Assembly: GCA_963847615.1 (NCBI GenBank)
Contig: CAWKAN010000020.1
Span: 186,001-250,000, forward strand
From: Palsa-883 sp963847615
GTDB taxonomy: Bacteria; Pseudomonadota; Alphaproteobacteria; Acetobacterales; Acetobacteraceae
DNA length: 64,000 bases
Reading direction: 5' to 3'
Of this stretch, positions 1 through 8,135 are shown piece after piece (within the stretch, counting starts at the first letter, position 1; every line of letters begins with the position of its first letter). The notes under the pieces are model-generated. The model searched no databases, was not told the DNA's origin, and saw nothing but the letters and a program-made list of their open reading frames with translations. The translations under genes were made by a program, and so were the position numbers.

Positions 1-851
1 ACATCGTGCCGGGCGGCCACACCGATCCGATCACCGGCAAGGATTGCAAGTGGAACGTGTTCCGCATCTGCAACACCACCGCGATGGACGCCGCGGCGAT
101 CACCAAGACGCTGGTCAAGAAATTTGGCAAGCGGTTCTTCTTCATCACCCCCGACTACGCCTACGGCCACACGCTGCAGGACAATTTCGTCAAGAACCTG
201 AAGGCGTTGGGCGGCGAGTTCGAAGGCGACATGCTGCCGATCAGCACCACCGAGTTCTCCGCCACCCTGATCAAGGCCAAGGCCTACAAGCCCAACGTGC
301 TGCTGAACAACATGGGCGGCCTGGCGCAGATCGACTGCATGAAGCAGTTCGTGCAGTTCGGGATGGCCAAGGACATGGCGCTCGGCGGTGCCCTGTTCGA
401 GCTGGAGAGCATCCGCTCGGTGCCGAAGGAGGCGCAGGCCGGCTGGTGGGACATGGAGTGGTGGTGGGACCAGCCCGGCGTGCCGCACGTCGCGGAGTTC
501 GTCGCCGACTTCCGCAAGGCAACCGGCAAGACCCCCTCGGCGCGGCATTGGTTCGGCTACGTCGCGATCCACAGCGTGCGGCTGGCCGCGGACAAGGCGA
601 AGTCGATGGAGGGCATCAAGCTGGTCCAGGCGCTCGAGGACATGGAGCTGCCCCCCGAGATCGCGCTGCAGCCTGGCACGGTGAAGTACCGCAAGGGTGA
701 TCACCAGCTGATGCCCAACATCTTCGCGGGCTATGCGCATCCGCCGGAAGGCAACCCCGACAACGTCTTCAAGGTCGATACGTTGGTGCCGGGCGAGGAG
801 GCGGCGGGCAGCGTCGCCGACACCGGCTGCAAGATGGTCTATCCGGCCTAG
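1..851 (+). CDS. ABC transporter substrate-binding protein, branched-chain amino-acid type (3' part)
   Basis: The reading frame is already open at the left edge, so only the C-terminal 280 or so residues are present and the signal peptide lies outside. The remaining protein matches type I periplasmic binding proteins of the LivJ/urea/amide group (Periplasmic_binding_6 family): alternating hydrophobic strands such as RFFFITPDYAYG and VLLNNMGG, an aromatic run GWWDMEWWWD, and a final lobe ending in a cysteine-containing CKMVYPA. It would capture ligand in the periplasm and deliver it to the LivHM channel encoded immediately downstream on the same strand (113 bp gap). The substrate cannot be read from sequence; amino acids, urea and short amides all use this family. 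The first GTG seen (position 6) is not a real start because the frame continues upstream. Confidence 0.9.
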   Translation, partial: IVPGGHTDPITGKDCKWNVFRICNTTAMDAAAITKTLVKKFGKRFFFITPDYAYGHTLQDNFVKNLKALGGEFEGDMLPISTTEFSATLIKAKAYKPNVLLNNMGGLAQIDCMKQFVQFGMAKDMALGGALFELESIRSVPKEAQAGWWDMEWWWDQPGVPHVAEFVADFRKATGKTPSARHWFGYVAIHSVRLAADKAKSMEGIKLVQALEDMELPPEIALQPGTVKYRKGDHQLMPNIFAGYAHPPEGNPDNVFKVDTLVPGEEAAGSVADTGCKMVYPA

Positions 852-964
852 CCACTTGGTGACTGCCAGGTCCCGCTGCCGTGCGCCGATGGCGCCGGCA
901 GCGGACTTGTATCCAGCCTGACGAAACCAGCAGCCTAAACCATCCATCAGCAAAGAGCCGGCCG

Positions 965-1834
965 ATGCTGCAACTCGTGCTGTTCAACGTGACCAACGGA
1001 CTGATCATCGGCGCGTTCTACGTGCTGATGGCGCTCGGCGTGGCGATGATCCTCAACCTGAGCAACGTGATCAACTTCGCCCACGGCAACTTCCTGGCGC
1101 TGGGCGGCTATTTCGCCTTCGTCCTGATCCCCTATACCGGCTTCTGGGTCGCGCTGCTGGTGTCGCCGCTGCTGGTCGGCTTGCTCGGCTACATCATCGA
1201 GCGGACGATGGTCCGCCGCGTCTACAGCCGTGACCCGGTCTACAGTCTGCTGCTCACCTTCGGCTTGTCCTTCATCATCCAGGATGTGTGTCGCTACGTC
1301 TGGGGCCCCAACGGGCTGCCGCTGACCGTGCCGGCCAGCCTGTCGCAGGGGCTGAGCAGCGACCTGTTCTTCATCACCGGCTACCGCGTGTTCATGATGA
1401 TCATCGTCGTGGTTTCGGTGGCCGGGCTGTTCGCCTTCCTGCGCTACACCAGGCTCGGCGTGCGGATCCGCGCCGGCACGCTGGATCTTGATACCGTCGC
1501 CGCGCTCGGCATCAATGTGCGCCTGCTGCGGTCGCTGAATTTCGCGGTCGGCATCTTTCTGGCCGGTCTCGCCGGCGTGCTGGCCAGTGGGCAGATCGGC
1601 CTCAATCCGAACATGGGCGATGACCTGCTGCTGCCCGCGTTCATCGCCATCATCGTCGGCGGCGTCGGCAGCCTGACCGGCACCTTGCTCGGCGGCCTGC
1701 TGATCGGCGTCGCCTCGGCGCTGACCACCGTGTTCTTCCCCAGTGCGCAGGAGGCGGTGATCTACGTCATCATGGCACTGGTGCTGCTGGTCCGCCCGCG
1801 CGGATTGATGGGTGAGGAAGGGATGTTCACGTGA
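965..1834 (+). CDS. livH: branched-chain amino-acid-type ABC permease LivH
   Basis: A 289-residue inner-membrane permease with about eight hydrophobic segments. The N-terminus is typical of LivH (LQLVLFNVTNGLIIGAFYVL, then NLSNVINFAHGNFLALGGY), and the cytoplasmic loop with GVRIRAGTLDLDTVAALGIN is the EAA-like contact for the ATPases. The frame stays open to position 881, but the ATG at 965 is preferred: it follows a purine-rich AAAGAG at suitable spacing and begins exactly where family homology begins. It forms the translocation channel with LivM, whose GTG start overlaps its stop by four bases. Substrate is unassigned. Confidence 0.93.
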   Translation: MLQLVLFNVTNGLIIGAFYVLMALGVAMILNLSNVINFAHGNFLALGGYFAFVLIPYTGFWVALLVSPLLVGLLGYIIERTMVRRVYSRDPVYSLLLTFGLSFIIQDVCRYVWGPNGLPLTVPASLSQGLSSDLFFITGYRVFMMIIVVVSVAGLFAFLRYTRLGVRIRAGTLDLDTVAALGINVRLLRSLNFAVGIFLAGLAGVLASGQIGLNPNMGDDLLLPAFIAIIVGGVGSLTGTLLGGLLIGVASALTTVFFPSAQEAVIYVIMALVLLVRPRGLMGEEGMFT

Positions 1835-2820
1835 GTGCCACGACGACGACATTGAAGCTGGGGCACGGGCGTCCCAAGGCGCCGCAATGGACCACGGCGG
1901 CGGTGGTCTGGGTGGTGCTGCTGAGCGCGCCGCTGTGGTTGAATTACGTCGGCGGCTACACCGCGCTCGCCGCGCACGTGGTGGTGATGGCGCTGGTTGC
2001 CATGGCGCTGAACTTCCTGCTCGGCTTCACCGGGGTGATGAGCTTCGGTCACGCGGCGTATTTCGGGCTGGGCGCCTACGGCGCCGGGCTGACGCTGCGC
2101 TACCTGTCCGACAGCACCTGGTTCGCCATGCTGAACGGCATCCTGCTCGGCGGCATCGCCGGCACGCTGCTGGGCATCCTGATCTGCCGGCGCCGCGGTG
2201 TCTATTTCGCCATGGTCACCATCGCGTTCGGCCAGATCTTCTACTACATCGCCTATCGCTGGGACAGCTTCACCGGCGGCTACGACGGGCTGCGCGGCTT
2301 TTCCCGCCAGCCGCTGGCGTTCGGCCCGTGGACCATCGACATCCAGGGCAATGGCACGCTGTTCTACTACTTCGTGCTGTTCGTGTTCGCCGTGTCCGTG
2401 GCATTGATGGCGTTCCTGCTGCGCTCGCCGTTCGGCCGCACGCTGATCGCCATCCGCGAAAACCAGCGCCGCGCCCAGTTCCTCGGCATCGCGGTGGACA
2501 AGCACATCTGGCTGTCGTTCTCGATCTCCTGCTTCTTCGCCTCGACGGCCGGCGCGCTCTATGCGCTGCTCAACAACTTCGCCGATCCGACCTCGCTGCA
2601 CTACAACCTGTCGGGCGTGATCGTCATCATGGTGGTGATGGGCGGCATGCGCAGCTTCTGGGGGCCGCTGGTCGGCGCGGCGATCTACGTGGTGCTGCAG
2701 GACTACATCTCCTCCATGACGGTGAACTGGATGAGCTTCGTCGGCCTGATGTTCGTGCTGGTGGTGATGTTCTTCCCGCGTGGACTACTGGGCATGCTGC
2801 AGCGGAGGGCCGCGACATGA
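1831..2820 (+). CDS. livM: branched-chain amino-acid-type ABC permease LivM
   Basis: A 329-residue second channel subunit. Eight to ten hydrophobic helices follow a charged N-terminus; the LivM hallmark stretch NFLLGFTGVMSFGHAAYFGLG lies near residues 60-80 and the EAA-like loop FGRTLIAIRENQRRAQFLGI near residue 205. Translation starts at a GTG overlapping the livH stop (GTGA), and the stop overlaps the livG start (ATGA), so the permeases and first ATPase are translationally coupled. It pairs with LivH to make the heterodimeric membrane path. Confidence 0.93.
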   Translation: MSATTTTLKLGHGRPKAPQWTTAAVVWVVLLSAPLWLNYVGGYTALAAHVVVMALVAMALNFLLGFTGVMSFGHAAYFGLGAYGAGLTLRYLSDSTWFAMLNGILLGGIAGTLLGILICRRRGVYFAMVTIAFGQIFYYIAYRWDSFTGGYDGLRGFSRQPLAFGPWTIDIQGNGTLFYYFVLFVFAVSVALMAFLLRSPFGRTLIAIRENQRRAQFLGIAVDKHIWLSFSISCFFASTAGALYALLNNFADPTSLHYNLSGVIVIMVVMGGMRSFWGPLVGAAIYVVLQDYISSMTVNWMSFVGLMFVLVVMFFPRGLLGMLQRRAAT

Positions 2821-3566
2821 GCATGCTCGAAGCGCGCAGCACCACCAAGGCGTTCGGCAGCCTGATCGCGGTCAACGACGTCTCGCTCAGCGTCGCGCCG
2901 GGGGAACTGCGCGCGATCATTGGCCCGAACGGCGCCGGCAAGACCACGTTCTTCAACCTGATCACCGGATTCTTCGCGCCGACCTCGGGCCAGATCCTGC
3001 TCGATGGCCAGAACATCACCGGCCTGTCCGCGACCAAGCGGGTGAAGCTCGGCATGGCGCGCACCTTCCAGATCACCGAGATCTTCCCCGAGCTCACCGT
3101 GCACGAGAACGTGCGCATCGGTGTGGAGGCGGCCGCCGGCTACAGCCTGCACATGTGGACCAGCCGCTCGGACGCGCGGCGGGTGCGTGCCGGGATCGAG
3201 GAGATCCTGGAGCTGACCAATCTGACCGGCAAGGCCGATCGTCTGGTCGGCGAGCTGGCGCACGGCGACCAGCGGGCCGCCGAGATCGCCATGTCGCTGG
3301 CGCTGAAACCGCGCGTGCTGCTGCTGGACGAACCCACCGCGGGGATGGGCGAGCAGGAGACCTATCAGGTCGCCGGACTGATCCGCCGGCTGCACAAGAA
3401 CAGCAACTACACGATCGTGCTGATCGAGCACGACATGCGGGTGGTGTTCAACCTCGCCGACCGCATCACCGTGCTGACCGAAGGCACCATGCTGGCGGAA
3501 GGCACGCCGGCGGAGATCGCCGACAATCCGGCGGTTCAGGCCGCCTATCTGGGGACGGCCGAATGA
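2817..3566 (+). CDS. livG: branched-chain amino-acid-type ABC ATPase LivG
   Basis: A 249-residue ATPase. Walker A is GPNGAGKTT (about residues 38-46), the Q-loop lies in RTFQITEIFPELT, and the signature segment is the LivG-specific variant ELAHGDQRAAEIA in place of LSGGQ. Walker B is VLLLDEPTAGM and the switch histidine is in LIEHDM. It energises the LivHM channel together with LivF. The ATG overlaps the livM stop, and its own stop overlaps the livF start. Length and motif spacing are normal for the family. Confidence 0.94.
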   Translation: MSMLEARSTTKAFGSLIAVNDVSLSVAPGELRAIIGPNGAGKTTFFNLITGFFAPTSGQILLDGQNITGLSATKRVKLGMARTFQITEIFPELTVHENVRIGVEAAAGYSLHMWTSRSDARRVRAGIEEILELTNLTGKADRLVGELAHGDQRAAEIAMSLALKPRVLLLDEPTAGMGEQETYQVAGLIRRLHKNSNYTIVLIEHDMRVVFNLADRITVLTEGTMLAEGTPAEIADNPAVQAAYLGTAE

Positions 3567-4294
3567 ACGCGCTCGAGGCCGAGGGGCTGAACACCTACTA
3601 CGGCAAAAGCCACATCCTGCACGATGTCGGTCTGGTCGTCGCCGAGGGCAAGATCACGACGTTGCTAGGCCGCAATGGTGCCGGCAAGACCACCACATTG
3701 AAGAGCCTGATGGGCCTGGTGCCGCCGCGCGCTGGGCATGTGCGGGTGTTCGGCAAGGACGTCACGCGCCTGCCGCCGTACCGCATCGCCGCCATGGGCG
3801 TCGGCTATGTGCCGGAAGGCCGCCGCATCTTTCCCAACCTGACCGTGGACGACAATCTGCGCGTGCCGCTGGAGCGGCCGGGGCAGTTCACCATCGCGCG
3901 AGTCTACCAGCTGTTCCCGCGCCTGGCCGAGCGCAAGCGCAACCTGGGCCGCCAGCTCTCCGGCGGCGAGCAGGAGATGCTGTCGGTCGCCCGCGCCCTG
4001 CTGATCAATCCACGCCTGCTGATCCTCGACGAACCCTCGCAGGGCCTGGCGCCGCTGATCGTGCGCGAGGTGTTCCGCATCGTCGCGCAGATGCGCGCCG
4101 ACGGCATCTCCGTCCTGCTGGTCGAGCAGAACGTGCGCGCCAGCCTGGAAGTCGCCGACCACGCCTATGTGCTGGAGAACGGCGAAATCGTCTATTCGGG
4201 CCCCGCCGCCGAACTTGCGGCCGACGAGGAGCGCATCCATGCCCTGGCCGGCGCCTCGGCCGAGGAATGGTCGCTGGACGACGCAGCCGGCTGA
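3563..4294 (+). CDS. livF: branched-chain amino-acid-type ABC ATPase LivF
   Basis: A 243-residue ATPase, the partner of LivG. Walker A is GRNGAGKTTT, followed by the LivF hallmark GVGYVPEGRRIFPNLTV; the signature is RQLSGGEQEMLSVARAL, Walker B LLILDEPSQGLAP and the switch LLVEQNV. It is the last gene of the importer operon. Immediately downstream lies a chain of GC-rich hairpins that could end transcription. Confidence 0.94.
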   Translation: MNALEAEGLNTYYGKSHILHDVGLVVAEGKITTLLGRNGAGKTTTLKSLMGLVPPRAGHVRVFGKDVTRLPPYRIAAMGVGYVPEGRRIFPNLTVDDNLRVPLERPGQFTIARVYQLFPRLAERKRNLGRQLSGGEQEMLSVARALLINPRLLILDEPSQGLAPLIVREVFRIVAQMRADGISVLLVEQNVRASLEVADHAYVLENGEIVYSGPAAELAADEERIHALAGASAEEWSLDDAAG

Positions 4295-4349
4295 TCCGGG
4301 CTTCGCGCCCTGGCGCGGCCTGGCGGCGCCGGGCGCGCGGCGGAGCCGA

Positions 4350-4637
4350 GAGAAGGCCAGGGGCTTCGCCCCTGGACCCCACCAAGGGGCGCTGCCCCTT
4401 GGAACCCCGCCAAGGGCGGAGCCCTTGGAACCCTTCACTGGGCGTGTGGGGAGGGGGAGGGGGCGTGGGGGCGAAGCGACCGGGCGCCGTCCAGCACGCT
4501 GGACGGCGCCCGGTCGCCTCGCCCCCACGCCCCCTTCCCCTCCCCACACGCCCAGTCATGGAGTCCAGAGGCCGCTGCCTCTGGTGGGGGGTCCAGGGGG
4601 CAAAGCCCCCTGGCGGGTTTCAGGGCGGAGCCCTGAC
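4350..4637. repeat. modular hairpin-chain repeat, copy 1
   Basis: A non-coding element made of short perfect hairpins in series around one very long hairpin. Left side: CCAGGGGC-TTC-GCCCCTGG, then CCAAGGGGC/GCCCCTTGG, then CCAAGGGC/GCCCTTGG. Centre: a 120-nt inverted repeat at 4437-4556 whose 59-nt arms meet with a 2-nt spacer at 4496/4497; by eye only two pairs deviate, one of them a possible G-U wobble. Right side: three more short hairpins. Linkers resemble GGACCCCACC and GGAACCCCGCC. The same architecture recurs at 22149-22455 (inverted) and 27867-28093 (same orientation, right end lost). It sits between livF and the convergent minus-strand RiPP-like operon, so it could end transcription from both sides. 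Confidence 0.85.
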
Positions 4638-4697
4638 CTTCCTTCGCTCCACCGCGCGCCCGGCGCCGCCAGGCCGCGCCAGGGCGCGAAGCTCGGG

Positions 4698-5297
4698 TTA
4701 GCGCCGACGCGGCGGGCCGGTCAGGTCGGAGCGGCCCACCAGGTCCGAGCGGCCGACCAGGTCCGACCTGCCCACCAGGTCGGAGCGGCCGACCAGATCG
4801 GACCGGCCCACCAGGTCGGAGCGGCCGGTGATGTTGTTGTCGCCGCCCATTTCCGGGCCCAGGAATATCTCCCGCATCCAGCCGATCGTCAGGTCGATGC
4901 GGACGCTCATGTCCATCTGGTCAACCGACCACATGCGGATGTTCTTGACGAAGCTCTCGTCCTGGAACTCCACGCCGATCTGGTCCATCGTCGCCGGCGT
5001 CATCATGCCCGCCGGCATCTCCTGCCCGGCGCCCCAGACCAGCAGCACCGTTGGGCTGGTCAGCTTGAAATAATTCCCCAGGTAGCTGAAGCCATAGATG
5101 CGCGCGAGGCCGAACTGGTCGGCATCTTCGGTCGAGCCGGCGGCCTGTTTGGCGCTCGCCGCGGCCAGCCGGGTGACCAGCGGGTTGGAGGAGGCGGCGC
5201 CGAGCCCCAGGTCGCCGATCTTCAGGCCGAGGAACGGCCGCCCGAACAGGCGAATTGTCGATGGTGCCAGCAGCGCCTCGCTCAGTGTCGCGCCCAT
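4698..5297 (-). CDS. 199-aa protein with six C-terminal GRSDL(V/T) hexads; candidate modular RiPP precursor
   Basis: The product matches no family I recognise. Residues 1-157 look like a folded domain without signal peptide or membrane helix (begins MGATLSEALLAPSTIRLFGR; contains IYGFSYLGNYFKL and RIDLTIGWMREIFLGPEMGG). Residues 158-193 are six consecutive copies of GRSDL followed by V (five times) or T, then a basic tail GPPRRR. A GGGGAGG ribosome-binding site precedes the ATG, supporting the start. It is the last gene of a minus-strand series with YcaO, TfuA and a gluzincin peptidase, 121 bp beyond the peptidase. YcaO-TfuA pairs install backbone thioamides in known RiPPs, and the thiovarsolin precursor carries repeated cores; a multi-core substrate role here is therefore an inference from context and repeats. 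A structural repeat tail unrelated to YcaO is the alternative. Confidence 0.75.
   Translation of the reverse strand: MGATLSEALLAPSTIRLFGRPFLGLKIGDLGLGAASSNPLVTRLAAASAKQAAGSTEDADQFGLARIYGFSYLGNYFKLTSPTVLLVWGAGQEMPAGMMTPATMDQIGVEFQDESFVKNIRMWSVDQMDMSVRIDLTIGWMREIFLGPEMGGDNNITGRSDLVGRSDLVGRSDLVGRSDLVGRSDLVGRSDLTGPPRRR
4719..4826 (-). repeat. six 18-bp units encoding (V/T)GRSDL repeats
   Basis: Six head-to-tail 18-bp units occupy codons 158-193 of the candidate precursor gene. Every unit encodes Gly-Arg-Ser-Asp-Leu, yet codons differ: Arg is CGC, CGG or AGG; Ser is TCC or TCG; Asp is GAC or GAT; the intervening Val is GTG or GTC. No amino-acid difference occurs inside GRSDL. The pattern of synonymous but not replacement differences suggests the peptide, not just the DNA, has been maintained. 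Confidence 0.9.
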
Positions 5298-5418
5298 TGT
5301 CGCCTCCCCGTCACATGATGGCTCGTTGCCACTCTAGCAGCGTCGCCGTTGCAGTTGAAGCGTATTCCGGCCGTGTAACGGTATGCTCGCCCTGGTTGTA
5401 GTGGTGCCGGTTCGACCT

Positions 5419-6834
5419 CTAGTCCGCCAGGCTGCGGTGCGCATGCGTCATCAGCCGGCGCGCCGCGATGAAGGCGCCGGGAGCGCAGCAGCCGCAGTCG
5501 GGTCCGGGATTCGGCACCTCCGCCACGTACAGCCGGCCGCGCCGCTCGCCGCCCGGGGCGGGGCGCGGGATGCGGCGCAGGCTGCCCCGGCCGGGGGCCA
5601 CGGCGATCCCCAGCGCCGGGCGCGGATCGATGCCGCGCCACAGGAAGTGATCGAGCAGCGCGGGCAGGTGGTGCGCCTGGCCCAGCGCGGCGGCGGCCTC
5701 CAGGAAGCGCGCCGCCACCAGCGGAAAGCTGAGTGTCTCCGGCCGGACGGTCAGGATCACATGCGCCATGCAGCGCGCGACGACGTGCCGCGCGTCGTCC
5801 AGCGCGGCATGGAACCCCTGGGCGAAGCGCGCGAACGCGGCGGCCGAGCGGGCGTGCACGGCGTCCATCGACCGCGCCACGTCGTCGCGCGACCAGCCCC
5901 GCGCATCCGCCTCCGCCGGGATCAATCCGCGCCCGGCGAGGCCGTCCTGATACAATTCCACCAGGATATCGAACACCGCGCCGGTCAAGGGCTCGGCGAT
6001 CGCGTGCTGGTTGCGGTTTCGGCCGGAGGGATCGATCCAGCGTCCGTCGGGCGCCATATGCAAATCGGCGACGTCGGCCATCGTCGCGGTGTTGGAGGCG
6101 AGGCGAACCTGCTCGCTGTCGGAAAACGCGCCGATCCGGTTGACGATGTTGAGGACGTAGAGATTGCCCCCCGTCTGGCTCAGCAGCCGGCGGGTCACCG
6201 AGGGAATTTCCATCACCCCGGCCAGCGCGATCAGATCGGAAAAGGATTCATGAAACGCCAGGAACGGTTCCGAGGCGTCGCCTTCCTCCGGCACGCCGAT
6301 CATCGAGAACATGATGGCGTGCCCGGTCTCGTGGGCGATCACGTCGAAATTCAGGCAGAACGGTTGTTCGCGCCCGAGGTGGTTGGGTTTTTCCCCCATC
6401 TCGATGAAGCCGGGGCCGGAATGGGCGTTCTGCCAGTGCACGAACGGAATGAGCTCCAGGCGCGGGATGCGCGGCGCGTGCCACCACACCACTTTCCGCC
6501 CCAGGTAGAATTCCCAGATGTCGAGCGTGTGGCGCACCGTGCCGTACAGGTGCGCGGCCAGGAACTCCGGCGTGTCGGTGGGGATGTGGTCGAAGTGGCC
6601 GTGCGGCCCGGGCAGCGCCGGCGGGTAGGTCGGGCCGCGAAACGGCGGCATGCTTGCCGGCGGATCGTACGGCGCGTCCTTGCGCAGCGGGTGCACCGCG
6701 TACATCCACGGGTCCGACGGACCCGGACCGATGCTGCCGGGCCGCAACGACAGCTCGACCGTCTCCGGCTCGGCATAGCCCGCCGCGTAGGCGGGAAACA
6801 GCCGAAACCGCGTGCCGCCCGCACCCGGCGTCAT
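5419..6834 (-). CDS. gluzincin (thermolysin-like) zinc metallopeptidase in YcaO-TfuA operon
   Basis: A 471-residue protein. The zinc site HETGH is at residues 168-172 and the downstream helix FHESFSD at 194-200 supplies the third ligand Glu, the HExxH...(N/F)ExxSD arrangement of M4-like gluzincins. No signal peptide is visible, so it probably acts in the cytoplasm, as expected for a maturation protease. The C-terminus carries a cysteine cluster CGCC near residue 446. The ATG at 6834 overlaps the TfuA stop (ATGA); the frame stays open far upstream but there it runs antiphase through tfuA and is not coding. Position after YcaO and TfuA and before the hexad-repeat protein suggests it trims or releases the modified peptide; this is inference. 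Family assignment is firm on the motifs, substrate unknown. Confidence 0.85.
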   Translation of the reverse strand: MTPGAGGTRFRLFPAYAAGYAEPETVELSLRPGSIGPGPSDPWMYAVHPLRKDAPYDPPASMPPFRGPTYPPALPGPHGHFDHIPTDTPEFLAAHLYGTVRHTLDIWEFYLGRKVVWWHAPRIPRLELIPFVHWQNAHSGPGFIEMGEKPNHLGREQPFCLNFDVIAHETGHAIMFSMIGVPEEGDASEPFLAFHESFSDLIALAGVMEIPSVTRRLLSQTGGNLYVLNIVNRIGAFSDSEQVRLASNTATMADVADLHMAPDGRWIDPSGRNRNQHAIAEPLTGAVFDILVELYQDGLAGRGLIPAEADARGWSRDDVARSMDAVHARSAAAFARFAQGFHAALDDARHVVARCMAHVILTVRPETLSFPLVAARFLEAAAALGQAHHLPALLDHFLWRGIDPRPALGIAVAPGRGSLRRIPRPAPGGERRGRLYVAEVPNPGPDCGCCAPGAFIAARRLMTHAHRSLAD

Positions 6835-8135
6835 CGCCCGGCCTCGGCGAACAGATAGGCGCGCCAGACCGCCTGGGCGAACGCCTGCTCGTTGTCCCAG
6901 CCTTGCGCGCGCGCCCAGCCTGCCGTCGAGCGGGGCAGGGGTTCGCCCAGGCGCTGCATGAAATACCAGTCCATCGCCGCCGCCATCGCCGGGCCGCCGG
7001 GCGGCGTCAAGGGCCGACCGGCCAGCGCTTGGCGTTTCGCCCGCGCCTGCCCCAGCAGCGGCGCGAACCGATCGGTCAGGCGCAGATGCTCCAGGATGGC
7101 GTCCTGCAGCGCCGCGCCGCCCTGGCTGGCCGCCGCGTCCAGCGCGGCCTCGCGGTGCAGGATCCGCTCCAGTGCCGCCGTTCCAAGCCCGTTGCGTTGC
7201 ATCCAGGCATCGAGGTCGGCGCGTCGCCACAAGGCCTGCCGGGCGCGGAACCGATCGAGCGTTTCGGCGATGTCCGCCGGTTCGATCGGCGCCACCATGC
7301 GGCCCAACGCGGCACGTTCCGCCGCCAGCCTTGCCGGCGGATCGAGGCGCAGCTCCTCCAGCACCAGCGCATCGGCCTCCTCGGGGGCGGGGGCGGCGCG
7401 GACGAACTGTTCCCACACCAGGGCGCGCTCGAAACGGAACGGCGCGCGGAACGGCGGTGGATCGCCGGCCAGCAGGCGCGCCAGCTGTTCCAGCATGGCG
7501 ATGGCGTCCAGCCGCTTTTGCGCCACGCGGTGCGCGCCGAGCCAGTCGGCCAGGCGCGCCGCCGCCGGCTCGCCCAGCAGGGCGCGCGCTTCCTGGTGCA
7601 ATCGGGCGAAGCTGCGGGCGGGGAAGTGCAGGCGCTTCATCGCCGCGACCAGCGCCTTGCTTGCGTCGGGGTCGATCACGCCGGCTTCCTGCGCGCCCGC
7701 CAGGCTGGCGCGCAGATCGACCATCGGGTCGGACAATGCCGCGCCGCCCGCCGCCGCCGGGGCGTGGATCACCGCCACCTCGTCGTCGTCCTCGAAGGCC
7801 GCGTCGTCGCCCGGCCAGGCGCCGGTGCGATACGCCTCGAAGATCGCCCCCACGCCGCGCATGCCGAACGGCGCCAGCTCGGCCGCGCGCAACGCGCCCA
7901 TCGATGCGGCACCGAACACATGCACCCCCTCGCTCAGCGCCCACAGCAGCTCGCGATGCCACACCGCCGGCACGTCGAGGAACACCCCGTCGATCAGCCC
8001 GATCGCGCGCGGCCGCCGCGCTTGCACCGCGCGGAACACGTCGCCCTGCCGCGCCGGCGGCAGGAAGGTCGCGTCCAGCACGGCGGCGGCGTCGCGCAGC
8101 GGCAGGCTCGGGCCGAGAAACACGATCGCGCTCAT
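6831..8135 (-). CDS. TfuA-like protein
   Basis: A 434-residue protein whose first 200 residues match the TfuA domain: IVFLGPSLPL at the N-terminus, IGLIDGVF, and the hallmark SEGVHVFGAASMGALRAAEL followed by FGMRGVGAIFEAYRTG. TfuA proteins are obligate partners of thioamide-forming YcaO enzymes (trifolitoxin, thiovarsolin, and thioglycine in methyl-CoM reductase), thought to help deliver sulfur. The remaining 230 residues are helical and Ala/Arg/Leu-rich with no motif I can name; many bacterial TfuAs carry such an extension. The start chosen, ATG 8135, overlaps the ycaO stop by four bases, giving tight coupling to its partner. The frame is open upstream to 8180, but that part lies within ycaO. 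Confidence 0.92.
   Translation of the reverse strand: MSAIVFLGPSLPLRDAAAVLDATFLPPARQGDVFRAVQARRPRAIGLIDGVFLDVPAVWHRELLWALSEGVHVFGAASMGALRAAELAPFGMRGVGAIFEAYRTGAWPGDDAAFEDDDEVAVIHAPAAAGGAALSDPMVDLRASLAGAQEAGVIDPDASKALVAAMKRLHFPARSFARLHQEARALLGEPAAARLADWLGAHRVAQKRLDAIAMLEQLARLLAGDPPPFRAPFRFERALVWEQFVRAAPAPEEADALVLEELRLDPPARLAAERAALGRMVAPIEPADIAETLDRFRARQALWRRADLDAWMQRNGLGTAALERILHREAALDAAASQGGAALQDAILEHLRLTDRFAPLLGQARAKRQALAGRPLTPPGGPAMAAAMDWYFMQRLGEPLPRSTAGWARAQGWDNEQAFAQAVWRAYLFAEAGR

Noticed and set aside
5419..7962. An 847-codon frame that would fuse the metallopeptidase to a long N-terminal domain
   Set aside because: The upstream part is out-of-phase sequence of the TfuA gene, Arg/Gly-rich and without homology; ATG 6834 overlaps the TfuA stop.
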